Assembly (NCBI GenBank): GCA_017481875.1
Contig: JAFUOP010000038.1
Coordinates: forward strand, 1 to 64,000
Source: Bacteroidaceae bacterium
Lineage (GTDB): Bacteria; Bacteroidota; Bacteroidia; Bacteroidales; Bacteroidaceae
DNA: 64,000 nucleotides
Reading direction: 5' to 3'
In this document: piece after piece, positions 7,464 through 16,361 of the stretch
Position numbering within the stretch: the first letter of the stretch is position 1
How the letters are laid out: each line of letters starts with the position of its first letter
Notes under the pieces: generated by a model
Databases searched by the model: none
What the model was told of the DNA's origin: nothing
The model's input: the letters and a program-made list of their open reading frames with translations, nothing else
Translations under genes and position numbers: made by a program

Positions 7464-9710
7464 ATGGCAAAATTTGTAGATGTAATATTACCAATACCTC
7501 TACCCACCAACTACACATACAGTGTGCCGGAAACGTGGGCTGAGCGTGTACAGGCAGGGTGTCGCGTAAATGTTCCGCTCGGCCCAAAGAAACATTACAC
7601 TGCAATTATTACAGCCACGCATGACAACGAACCTGCCGATTGCAAAGTGCGACCCATAGAAGAGCTGCTTGATGAAACCCCCATAATGCTCCCCACGCAA
7701 TTCAAGCTATGGGAGTGGATTACACGATACTATTTATGCAGCATGGGCGATATATACAAGGCCGCCATACCGCAAGGATTAAAAGGCGAATTCAAGCAAC
7801 GCACCGAACAACGCACAAGGCTCACCAAGCATTGCATAGACGAAAAGGCTGTCGCACTTATTCTACAGTCGCTTTCACGCGCCCCACGGCAAAAAAGATT
7901 GCTTAACACCTACCTGCAGATGTCTCAATTCTACAGCGGACAGTGCACTGAAGTAGCCAAGCATAAACTACTGGAACAGGCCCAAGTGCAACCCCATATA
8001 TACAAAGAACTCACCGACAAAGGATTCCTTGAAAGCTACGAAGTGGAGATAGGGAGGCTCGACACCAGCGCAGAGCCTATAGTGCCACAGAACAGCCTCA
8101 ACGATGCACAAAAAAAGGCTTTTGAAGAGATAAAAGAGAGTTTCTCACAAAAAAGCGTAACCCTGCTGCACGGAGTAACATCGGCAGGAAAAACCGAGAT
8201 ATACATACACCTGATAACCGAAGCCTTGCAACGGGGCGAACAGGTTCTTTATATGCTACCCGAGATTGCCCTTACCAAGCAGATTATTGAACGCTTAAGG
8301 CGAGTCTTTGGCAACCGCATTGGGCTATACCACTCTAAATTCTCCGATGCCGAAAGAGTGGAGATATGGAAAAAACAGATAGGCGACACACCCTATGACA
8401 TAATACTGGGAGTACGCTCATCGCTTTTCCTCCCATTTAAAAAACTTGGGCTTGTCATTATTGATGAAGAACACGAAAACAGCTACAAACAACAGGAACC
8501 CGCTCCACGCTACAATGCCCGCAATGCAGCAATTGTACTTGCTTCGTACTACGGAGCAAAGACGCTCCTTGGCACCGCTACACCTTCTATAGAAAGCTAC
8601 TACAATGCCACAACAGGGAAGTATGGCCTGGTGAGCCTCACCACCCGCCACCGTGCAGTGCAACTACCGCATATAGAGGTTGTGGACATAAAGGATATGA
8701 AACACCGCAAGCGTATGACCGGCCCCTTCAGCGACCCATTGACAGATGCCATTTCCGAGGCTCTGAAGGAGGGAAAGCAGATAATTCTGTTCCAGAACCG
8801 CCGTGGATATGCTCCACTTTTAGAGTGCCGCACCTGCGGGTGGGTTCCCAAGTGCAAGCATTGCGATGTAAGCCTCACCCTACACAAGAATGCCGACAAG
8901 CTTACCTGCCATTACTGTGGCTACACTATACCTGCACCCAAATACTGCCCCAACTGCGAGGAGAACAATTTTGTAAACCTCGGCTATGGTACAGAGAAAA
9001 TTGAAGACGACCTGCAAAACCTCTTCCCCGAAGCACGCATTGCCCGCATGGACCTCGACACCACACGCACACGCTCCGCGTACGAGAAGATTATAACCGC
9101 TTTTCAAGAGGGGAAAACGGATATACTCATAGGCACACAAATGGTTTCAAAGGGGCTGGATTTTGACAATGTAGCCGTAGTGGGTATAATTAATGCCGAC
9201 ACGCTGCTCAATTACCCCGATTTTAGAGCCACTGAACGCGCCTTCCAGCTAATGGCACAGGTTGCAGGCCGTGCAGGCCGTAAAAACGGACAGGGCAAGG
9301 TGTTTTTGCAAACAAAAATTCCCGACGCTCCCGTTATTCCGCACATTGTAGATAACAACTATCTACAATTCTACAACACACAACTAAGCGAACGTATGAT
9401 GTTCCATTATCCTCCTTTTTATCGGCTTGTTTACATATATATGAAGCACCGCGACATAGCAGTCCTAGAGGAGTTCTCGGAACTTATGGGGCAGCAGTTG
9501 CGCAGAATTTTTGAGAACCGCATTTTGGGCCCCGACCTGCCACCGGTTGCACGGGTGAAGGAGCTTTATATACGAAAGATTGTATTGAAAATAGAGAGTG
9601 GACTATCGCAATACAAAGTAAACGAGGCTCTGCAAGCCCTGCAACAAGCATTGACCGACAACGCTCGCTACCGTTCCATTATAATGTACTACGACATAGA
9701 CCCGCTATAG
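7464..9710 (+). CDS. priA: Primosomal replication-restart helicase PriA
   Basis: A 748-residue superfamily 2 helicase that reloads the replisome at stalled forks. The N-terminal 3'-DNA-binding part begins FVDVILPIPLPTNYTYSVP. The helicase core has Walker A GVTSAGKTEIY near residue 237, the Walker B/DEAH-like box VIIDEEHE near 333, and GTATPSIES near 370. Two zinc sites follow, built from CRTCGWVPKCKHCD and CHYCG...CPNC (about 455-500). Later motifs include GTEKIEDDL, IGTQMVSKGLDFDNV and QVAGRAGR. The length and all motifs match intact PriA. It has its own promoter and is not in an operon. Confidence 0.97.
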   Translation: MAKFVDVILPIPLPTNYTYSVPETWAERVQAGCRVNVPLGPKKHYTAIITATHDNEPADCKVRPIEELLDETPIMLPTQFKLWEWITRYYLCSMGDIYKAAIPQGLKGEFKQRTEQRTRLTKHCIDEKAVALILQSLSRAPRQKRLLNTYLQMSQFYSGQCTEVAKHKLLEQAQVQPHIYKELTDKGFLESYEVEIGRLDTSAEPIVPQNSLNDAQKKAFEEIKESFSQKSVTLLHGVTSAGKTEIYIHLITEALQRGEQVLYMLPEIALTKQIIERLRRVFGNRIGLYHSKFSDAERVEIWKKQIGDTPYDIILGVRSSLFLPFKKLGLVIIDEEHENSYKQQEPAPRYNARNAAIVLASYYGAKTLLGTATPSIESYYNATTGKYGLVSLTTRHRAVQLPHIEVVDIKDMKHRKRMTGPFSDPLTDAISEALKEGKQIILFQNRRGYAPLLECRTCGWVPKCKHCDVSLTLHKNADKLTCHYCGYTIPAPKYCPNCEENNFVNLGYGTEKIEDDLQNLFPEARIARMDLDTTRTRSAYEKIITAFQEGKTDILIGTQMVSKGLDFDNVAVVGIINADTLLNYPDFRATERAFQLMAQVAGRAGRKNGQGKVFLQTKIPDAPVIPHIVDNNYLQFYNTQLSERMMFHYPPFYRLVYIYMKHRDIAVLEEFSELMGQQLRRIFENRILGPDLPPVARVKELYIRKIVLKIESGLSQYKVNEALQALQQALTDNARYRSIIMYYDIDPL

Positions 9711-9780
9711 AAAATAGAAGAACATATTGGCTGCTATTAACAGTGTTTATATGTTTTTCGCGGTTTTTCGTATATAATAT

Positions 9781-9812
9781 TTTGTTCATATCCCGCTATT
9801 TAGGTAACTTTG
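9781..9812 (+). promoter_or_regulatory. Promoter for the DUF2723 gene
   Basis: TTTG at 9781-9784, a 20-base spacer and TAACTTTG at 9805-9812; an exact match to the Bacteroidota consensus. The start codon at 9875 implies a leader of about 55 bases. Confidence 0.7.
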
Positions 9813-9874
9813 CAACATTTTAGGGGGAGTAACACAACCCTTTCTGCGGAATAAACAAGAATAATACATTATAG

Positions 9875-12800
9875 ATGAAACGATTCAAAACCGTAAACAA
9901 CACCTTTGGCTGGCTCATATTTCTTGTTGCAGCAGCAACATACTGCATAACAGTGGAGCCCACCGCAAGTTTCTGGGATTGCCCCGAGTTTATCCTTTCG
10001 GGTAATAAATTAGAGGTAGGACACCCGCCCGGCGCACCTTTCTTCATGCTCACCGCAAACTTCTTCTCATTATTTGCCGAGCCGCACAACGTAGCTCTTA
10101 TGGTAAATTATATGAGTGCAATATTGAGTGCTGCAGGCATTCTGTTCCTCTTTTGGAGTATTACCCACCTGACACGTAAACTTTTAGTGGGGAACAGCAA
10201 GGAAATATCAACATCACAGCTCATAACAATAATGGGTGCCGGCATTGTGGGTTCTCTTGCATACACTTGGAGCGACACCTATTGGTTCAGTGCTGTTGAA
10301 GGAGAGGTCTATGGTTACTCTTCACTATTTACAGCTGTTGTGTTCTGGCTTATTCTAAAATGGGAAGAACACGCCGACGAGCCCCGCAGCGACCGTTGGC
10401 TGGTACTTATTGCCTACCTCACGGGCTTGTCGATAGGCGTTCACCTGCTGAACCTCCTATGTATCCCGGCCATTGTACTCGTGGCATATTACAAACGCAC
10501 CCCTAATGCAAACCTCAAAGGCTCGTTGCTCGCTCTGCTCATTTCGGGCATAATCGTAGCAGTGGTGCTCTATGGAATTGTTCCGGGTGTGGTAAAAGTA
10601 GGTGGCTGGTTCGAATTGCTTTTTGTAAACACAATGGGGCTACCCTTTAACAGCGGCCTTATAACATATATAGTACTTTTGTGTGCAGCACTTGTTTGGG
10701 GCCTTGTCGAAAGTGAGAAAGGCAATAACCGCAAAAAACTTGCTCTTGCTTTTGTTGCATCGGTAGGCCTTTTGGGTATTCCTTTCTATGGGTATGGTAT
10801 ATTGAGTATTTTTGTAGGCATTGTAGTGCTTATTGTATTATTCATAGTGGCAATGTACCGCAAGGGCGAAAAGTATCTTATGAACCTGCGTATGTTCAAC
10901 ACTTCTTTGCTGTGTATGCTGGTTATTATGATAGGCTACTCTTCTTATGCGCTCATTGTGGTGCGCTCGGCTGCAAACACTCCAATGGACCAGAACTCAC
11001 CCGAAGATATTTTCACGCTTGGCGCATACCTCGGTCGCGAACAATACGGCAAACGCCCGCTTCTTTACGGACAAGCATACAGTTCAGAGTTTGAGCGTGT
11101 ACCCGAAGGGCAGTATTGGGCTGTCAAAACAGTTGCCGGTGCACCAAAATATGCACCAAAAGAGAAAAGCGCACCCGATGAGAAAGATTCATACGAGGTT
11201 ATAGATTATGACACAGATATAATCTATGCACAAAATATGCTCTTTCCACGTATGCATAGCCGCGAACACGGCAACTACGGACCAAACAGAATAAATCTCT
11301 ACGAACAATGGTGTGGAGGAAAGATTAAAGGGCATAACGTACGTTACAAGGCGCCCTGGGGTGAAACCATCAATGTAAAAATGCCCACACAATTGGAAAA
11401 CATTCAGTTCTTCATAAACTACCAGCTCAATCACATGTATTGGAGATATTTTCTGTGGAACTTTGTGGGCAGACAAAATGACCTGCAGAGCCACGGAGAG
11501 ATGGAAAAAGGCAACTGGATTACAGGAATTTCATTCATCGACAACCTGCTTGTTGGCAACCAGGACACGTTGCCATCGACACTGAAGAACAACAAAGGCC
11601 GCAACGTATTCTACGCCCTGCCGTTGATACTTGGCATATTCGGTATGGTGTGGCAGGCACGTCGTGGCAAAGAGGGCTCGCAACAGTTCCTCGTGGTGTT
11701 TATGCTCTTCTTTATGACAGGTATTGCCATTGTACTCTACCTGAACCAGACACCTCTGCAACCCCGTGAGCGCGACTATGCCTATGCCGGCTCGTTCTAC
11801 GCTTTTGCAATATGGATTGGAATGGGTGTTGCAGCCATAACAGAGTGGGTTAAAAAGAAAAACACAGCTATAAGCCTTGCCGTAACTGCAGCTTGCCTGC
11901 TTGTTCCCGTGCAGATGGTATCACAGACCTGGGACGACCACGACCGTAGCGGTCGCTATGCCTGCCGCGATTTCGGGCAGAACTACCTTGCGTCTATCCC
12001 CGAGGAGGGCAACCCCATTATTTTCACCTGCGGCGACAACGACACATTCCCTCTATGGTACAACCAAGAAGTTGAGGGTGTACGCACCGACGCGCGTGTG
12101 TGCAACCTCTCTTACCTGCAAACCGACTGGTACATAGACCAGATGCGCCGCCCTGCATACGACTCACCCTCTATTCCCATAAAATGGGAAAGAATAGATT
12201 ATGCCGGCAATGCCAATGAAGACATTGAGATAAGGCCCGAAATTAAGGATTACATTAAATCGGTCTATGCAGAAAACCCCGAAGGTGCAAAGAAACGCTT
12301 TGGAGAGAATCCCTTTGAGCTGAAAAACATAATGAAAAACTGGGTATGCTCAAGGAACGAGAAACTGCACTACATTCCAACAGACACTGTTTATATAGAA
12401 ATAGACAAAGAGGCGGTTATCCGCTCGGGAATGATTATCCCTGTTGAATATGCCGACACTATGCCTCGCTATATGAAAATTTCGCTCAGCGGACACAAAA
12501 AAATAACCCGTTCAAATTTAATGCTCCTCGAGATGCTTTCACAGTGCAACTGGGAACGCCCATTATATATGTCTATGACAGTGGGTGAAGAAAACTATTT
12601 GGGCAGCCTAAAGAATTTCTTTGTGCACGAAGGACTTGCATACCGCATAACACCGTTCAACTGGGTGGAGCTTGGGTATAGTAACTCAAACGACATTGTA
12701 GTAGATACAGAGAAATTCTACCACAATGTAATGAACCGCTTTAAATTTGGTGGGCTCAAGGACAACCCCAACTACTATTCAGATGAAACTATCAGCCGTA

Positions 12801-13228
12801 TGGTATATACACACCGCCGAGTAATAACATCGCTGGCAACCGAGCTATACAACGAGGGTAAAAAAGAAAAGGCACTCAACTTGCTCAATCTCATAGAAGA
12901 GGAATTGCCATCGAGCATCGTACCACACAACCCATTAACAGGTGGTATGGATATCGGACGCCTGTACATAGCAATGGGAGAGTATGAGAAGGGGCTCAAA
13001 ATAATAAGAGAGTTGCTTGACGTACAAATGGAATATATCAATTGGTATAGCAGCCTCAACGGCAGCCGTTTCAATGCCACAATGCAAGATAGCTACATGG
13101 CATTTGAGATAGCAAAAATTATGATTGAAGAGCTTAAAGAGGGAGATGAAACCTGCAAAGCCGCTGCTGCCGACTACAACACAGAACTTTCCACATTATT
13201 TAATGCGTGGAAACAACGACTAAACTAA
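9875..13228 (+). CDS. DUF2723 integral-membrane glycosyltransferase-like protein (GT-C fold)
   Basis: A 1117-residue polytopic membrane protein. The start WLIFLVAAATYCITVEPTASFWDCPEFI, with an acidic residue after the first helix, and PPGAPFFML are hallmarks of the DUF2723 family, whose human relative TMEM260 is a protein O-mannosyltransferase. About a dozen hydrophobic helices fill residues 15-360 and 580-700. The rest is a soluble region with RERDYAYAGSF, a FTCGDNDTFPLWY motif near 725 and TPR-like helices at the C-terminus (about 1000-1060). Bacteroidales O-glycosylate secreted proteins at periplasmic sites, so a role in glycosylating exported proteins is a reasonable inference, but donor and acceptor are unknown. 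The polysaccharide deacetylase gene follows 21 bases later, suggesting cotranscription. Confidence 0.85.
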   Translation: MKRFKTVNNTFGWLIFLVAAATYCITVEPTASFWDCPEFILSGNKLEVGHPPGAPFFMLTANFFSLFAEPHNVALMVNYMSAILSAAGILFLFWSITHLTRKLLVGNSKEISTSQLITIMGAGIVGSLAYTWSDTYWFSAVEGEVYGYSSLFTAVVFWLILKWEEHADEPRSDRWLVLIAYLTGLSIGVHLLNLLCIPAIVLVAYYKRTPNANLKGSLLALLISGIIVAVVLYGIVPGVVKVGGWFELLFVNTMGLPFNSGLITYIVLLCAALVWGLVESEKGNNRKKLALAFVASVGLLGIPFYGYGILSIFVGIVVLIVLFIVAMYRKGEKYLMNLRMFNTSLLCMLVIMIGYSSYALIVVRSAANTPMDQNSPEDIFTLGAYLGREQYGKRPLLYGQAYSSEFERVPEGQYWAVKTVAGAPKYAPKEKSAPDEKDSYEVIDYDTDIIYAQNMLFPRMHSREHGNYGPNRINLYEQWCGGKIKGHNVRYKAPWGETINVKMPTQLENIQFFINYQLNHMYWRYFLWNFVGRQNDLQSHGEMEKGNWITGISFIDNLLVGNQDTLPSTLKNNKGRNVFYALPLILGIFGMVWQARRGKEGSQQFLVVFMLFFMTGIAIVLYLNQTPLQPRERDYAYAGSFYAFAIWIGMGVAAITEWVKKKNTAISLAVTAACLLVPVQMVSQTWDDHDRSGRYACRDFGQNYLASIPEEGNPIIFTCGDNDTFPLWYNQEVEGVRTDARVCNLSYLQTDWYIDQMRRPAYDSPSIPIKWERIDYAGNANEDIEIRPEIKDYIKSVYAENPEGAKKRFGENPFELKNIMKNWVCSRNEKLHYIPTDTVYIEIDKEAVIRSGMIIPVEYADTMPRYMKISLSGHKKITRSNLMLLEMLSQCNWERPLYMSMTVGEENYLGSLKNFFVHEGLAYRITPFNWVELGYSNSNDIVVDTEKFYHNVMNRFKFGGLKDNPNYYSDETISRMVYTHRRVITSLATELYNEGKKEKALNLLNLIEEELPSSIVPHNPLTGGMDIGRLYIAMGEYEKGLKIIRELLDVQMEYINWYSSLNGSRFNATMQDSYMAFEIAKIMIEELKEGDETCKAAAADYNTELSTLFNAWKQRLN

Positions 13229-13249
13229 CAAAAGAAAGAAAAAGTATTT

Positions 13250-13861
13250 ATGTTTATAGAACAGGTACCAGAATTTTTCCGCAACCTATACCCAAAAGCA
13301 TTGTGGCGAATGAACCCCGATGAAAAGGCTGTATATCTGACCTTTGACGACGGGCCTATACCTGTTATCACCCCCTGGGTGGTTGAGTTGCTCGAGCGCA
13401 ACAACATAAAAGCTACTTTCTTTATGGTTGGCGACAATGTGCATAAATTCCCGCAAGAGTATATGCAGGTTGTGGAGGGGGGCCATCGTTTAGGCAACCA
13501 CACGTTCAATCACCTTAAAGGATTGTTCACAAGTACAAAAAAGTACATAGACAACGTAGACCAGGCCGATGCCTTTATACACAGCAACCTCTTTCGCCCG
13601 CCACACGGTGTGCTGCGCAGGCAGCAATACAACGAATTGAGCGAAAGGTACCAATTTGTAATGTGGGACCTCGTTACACGCGACTACAGTATTCACCTCT
13701 ATGGCGAAGATGTTCTTGCCAATGTAAAACGCTACACGCGCAACGGCTCCATAATTACCTTTCACGATTCACTGCGCTCGGAGAGCAATTTAAGGTATGC
13801 CCTACCAAGAGCCATAGATTGGTTGCTTGAACAAGGCTACACCTTTAAAATATTTGAGTAA
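13250..13861 (+). CDS. Polysaccharide deacetylase family protein (NodB homology domain)
   Basis: A 203-residue carbohydrate esterase family 4 protein. The metal-binding and catalytic motifs are present: TFDDGP near residue 32, the H-x-x-x-H metal ligands in GNHTFNH near 85, RPPHG near 119, a W-D-x-x-x-x-D motif (WDLVTRDYS) near 143, and IITFHDS near 168. Such enzymes remove N- or O-acetyl groups from peptidoglycan or surface glycans. No signal peptide is visible, so the enzyme may be cytoplasmic. It follows the DUF2723 gene closely and its TAA abuts the queG ATG (TAAATG), so the three genes probably share a transcript. The substrate cannot be read from sequence. Confidence 0.88.
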   Translation: MFIEQVPEFFRNLYPKALWRMNPDEKAVYLTFDDGPIPVITPWVVELLERNNIKATFFMVGDNVHKFPQEYMQVVEGGHRLGNHTFNHLKGLFTSTKKYIDNVDQADAFIHSNLFRPPHGVLRRQQYNELSERYQFVMWDLVTRDYSIHLYGEDVLANVKRYTRNGSIITFHDSLRSESNLRYALPRAIDWLLEQGYTFKIFE

Positions 13862-14785
13862 ATGACACCGCAGGAACTATCTCTTTACATAAAAGCCGAG
13901 GCAAAATGCCTCGGCTTTGCCGTTTGTGGCATAGCTAAAGCAGGCATAGTGCCACGGGAGGAGATGAAGAGGTTCACCGAGTGGACAGACGGTGGCAACC
14001 ACGGGACAATGAGCTACTTGGAACGCAACTGCGACAAGAGAGAGAACCCCGCCCTGCTTGTACCCGGCTGCAAAAGCATAATATGCGTTGCAATGAGCTA
14101 TGCACAGCCGGCCACTCCAAGAAACCGCCTGCACTTGTCGCGATATGCTCAAGGGAAGGATTATCACAAGGTTTTAAAGGATAGGTTGCACGCCTTGCTT
14201 AAAAGCATAAACGAAGCCACAGGAGCAGGAGGGCGTGCCTTCTGCGACTCTGCTCCCGTGCTCGAGCACTATTGGGCCGAACAGGCGGGAATAGGACGCG
14301 TGGGGCTCAATCACCAGCTCATAATTCCCGGGCTCGGCACATTCTTTTTCCTTGGGGAACTATTTATAGACCAAGAAGCAGAGCCCGACACACCTATAGA
14401 GCACAATGTATGCATAAACTGCAACCGATGTATCATAAACTGCCCAACGGGAGCCCTCACTAAAACAGGGTTCGATGCACGCAAATGCCTTTCGTACCTC
14501 ACTATTGAACATCGTGGCGACTTACCCGAAGGCACCGGTGAAAAAATGGGCAATTGCTTTTACGGCTGCGACAGATGCAATGCTTCGTGCCCACACAACG
14601 GCAACTACGAGCCCCAAACCACCAATGAGCTACTGCCCGCAGAGGAGCTCTCTGCAATGACCGACGAAGAGTGGTTCACGTTAAGCGAGGAGAGATATAA
14701 AAGGCTATTTAAAGAGAGTGCCGTGGAACGCGCGGGTTATGCACAGCTCATTAGGAACATAAATGAGATAAAGAAACTGCGCTAA
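13862..14785 (+). CDS. queG: Epoxyqueuosine reductase QueG
   Basis: A 307-residue cobalamin- and iron-sulfur-dependent enzyme that reduces epoxyqueuosine to queuosine in tRNA, the last step of queuosine synthesis. Seen in the sequence: RENPALLVPGCKSIICVAMSY near residue 62, DSAPVLEHYWAEQAGIGRVGLNH near 123 (the catalytic Asp is in the family DSAP motif), and two [4Fe-4S] sets, CINCNRCIINCPTGAL near 183 and CDRCNASCPHN near 237. The length is normal. It begins directly after the deacetylase stop, and its 3' end converges on dacB with only six bases between the stops and no visible terminator. Its cofactor ties it to the cobalamin theme of the window. Confidence 0.95.
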   Translation: MTPQELSLYIKAEAKCLGFAVCGIAKAGIVPREEMKRFTEWTDGGNHGTMSYLERNCDKRENPALLVPGCKSIICVAMSYAQPATPRNRLHLSRYAQGKDYHKVLKDRLHALLKSINEATGAGGRAFCDSAPVLEHYWAEQAGIGRVGLNHQLIIPGLGTFFFLGELFIDQEAEPDTPIEHNVCINCNRCIINCPTGALTKTGFDARKCLSYLTIEHRGDLPEGTGEKMGNCFYGCDRCNASCPHNGNYEPQTTNELLPAEELSAMTDEEWFTLSEERYKRLFKESAVERAGYAQLIRNINEIKKLR

Positions 14786-14791
14786 CCGCAT

Positions 14792-16147
14792 TTATCGACA
14801 CAACAAATCGCACACCTTGTCTTGCCACACGCGAACAGGGCGGGCTTTGGGCGAGCCCTCGTTTAAAGCAACAAAAGCAAGTATATGACCGTTTGAGGCT
14901 TGAGCATAACCGGCAAGAGTGCACACCCCCGTTACCGTGCCTGTTTTCGCAAATACCTTCTTATATGCAGCCGTGCCCTTTGTGCGGTGTTTAAGAGTGC
15001 CGTTCACGCCCGCCTGTGGCAAGCCAAGCATGAGAACATCGTACAGATGCTTATGCGAATAGGCATATTTCAACACCTGCATAATAATATCGGCCGACAC
15101 AAGAGTGTATGGCGAAAGCCCCGAACCATCGCATATATCATACTGCAATGGCATGTCGAGTGCATAATCCAAGAACCCTTTCACTATTTTTGGGCCCATA
15201 GACTGCCTTACAGGCAGGCGACCATAGAGAGCACCTAGGTGATACGACAGAGCCTCGGCACACAGGTTGTTGCTCTCCATAAGAGCTTCGACAACAATGT
15301 CGGCCACAGGGCGGCGCACCACGGCAAGCGTGTCGCACCCCTGCGGGGCAACCCCCATAGCAATATTTTTAACTACCACACCACGAGCCGCAAGCTGCTC
15401 GGCAGCAACAGCCATAAAATAGTCTTGCGAGGGGTACATATTCATTTTTTCGCTTTTGGCGGCATTGCAGTCGCCACGCAAACGAATAACATTGCTCCCG
15501 CAAAGCCAATCGCGCAAAATTGTAAATTTCTCGCCTGTACCGCCACGGCTCACCGCCTCATTCTCAACAGAATAGAATGCCGACGGTGGAAAACACTCAA
15601 CCACAGGAGAATCGCCACGTGCAGCAGGCTTGGCAGTAACCTGCACGCAACCCCCACACAGCATAAGCGGCGAAATATATGGTTGAAACTCCCACGGAGT
15701 ATCGTCCCACGCCCACCCGGGCCCCCAATAGAGCGAATCCATAAAAGAGCAGTCGGCATAGAGAGTATCCACCACCGCACCCACGGGCAGGCTCTGCACC
15801 ATAGAGCAGAGCTCTTCGAACGAGAACAAAGGGTCTATTTTTCCCTTGAAGTATAGCGAATTACCCTGCTGCAGCAGGTAGGTATCTACCGTATAAGCAC
15901 CACCCAATCGCTCGAGTGCCACAACCGATGTAACAATCTTAAGCACCGACGCCGGGCGGGTGAGTTTATGAGCACGGTGAGAAAAAAGCAAAGAATCGGC
16001 CGTGAGGTCGTACACCACAAGCGAAGCATCGCTGTATGTGAGTAATTCGTCGCCAAGCAAAGCCGTAAAATCTTTTTTTGCAGGTTGTGCAACCACAGCC
16101 AGCACGGCAAACATAGAACAAATAAAAAGAGTAAATAAATTCTTCAT
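14792..16147 (-). CDS. dacB: D-alanyl-D-alanine carboxypeptidase/endopeptidase (PBP4 family)
   Basis: A penicillin-binding protein of the peptidase S13 family, which trims or cleaves peptidoglycan cross-links in the periplasm. The open frame runs to 16162, but the ATG at 16145-16147 starts a proper signal peptide, MKNLFTLFICSMFAVLAVVAQ, so I use it. Active-site motifs are S-x-x-K in RPASVLK near residue 50, SNN in ESNNLCAEALSYH near 283, and KTG in FAKTGTVTG near 395. About 451 residues, the normal length. It is a single-gene unit, divergent from nadB and convergent with queG. Confidence 0.92.
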   Translation of the reverse strand: MKNLFTLFICSMFAVLAVVAQPAKKDFTALLGDELLTYSDASLVVYDLTADSLLFSHRAHKLTRPASVLKIVTSVVALERLGGAYTVDTYLLQQGNSLYFKGKIDPLFSFEELCSMVQSLPVGAVVDTLYADCSFMDSLYWGPGWAWDDTPWEFQPYISPLMLCGGCVQVTAKPAARGDSPVVECFPPSAFYSVENEAVSRGGTGEKFTILRDWLCGSNVIRLRGDCNAAKSEKMNMYPSQDYFMAVAAEQLAARGVVVKNIAMGVAPQGCDTLAVVRRPVADIVVEALMESNNLCAEALSYHLGALYGRLPVRQSMGPKIVKGFLDYALDMPLQYDICDGSGLSPYTLVSADIIMQVLKYAYSHKHLYDVLMLGLPQAGVNGTLKHRTKGTAAYKKVFAKTGTVTGVCTLAGYAQASNGHILAFVALNEGSPKARPVRVWQDKVCDLLCR

Positions 16148-16268
16148 CAAACAATGTTGCAAGCTCTATTATACAAAATTGCAGTAAAACTACTCATTAT
16201 TTATCAAAATAGAGGAGTGTGTGGCGATTTTTATTTTAACCGAAGCAACAATATTAAGCAATAATTTA

Positions 16269-16276
16269 TAATTTTG
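16269..16276 (+). promoter_or_regulatory. nadB -7 element
   Basis: TAATTTTG is an exact TAnnTTTG match 86 bases before the nadB start; no clear -33 TTTG is seen at the right distance. Confidence 0.4.
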
Positions 16277-16361
16277 CAAAAACCAATGCGGGGCTCGATG
16301 CACGCGCCGTTGAGCTTCTACAACCCATAGCTACACCAACCCTGCACAAATAAACAAAAAT

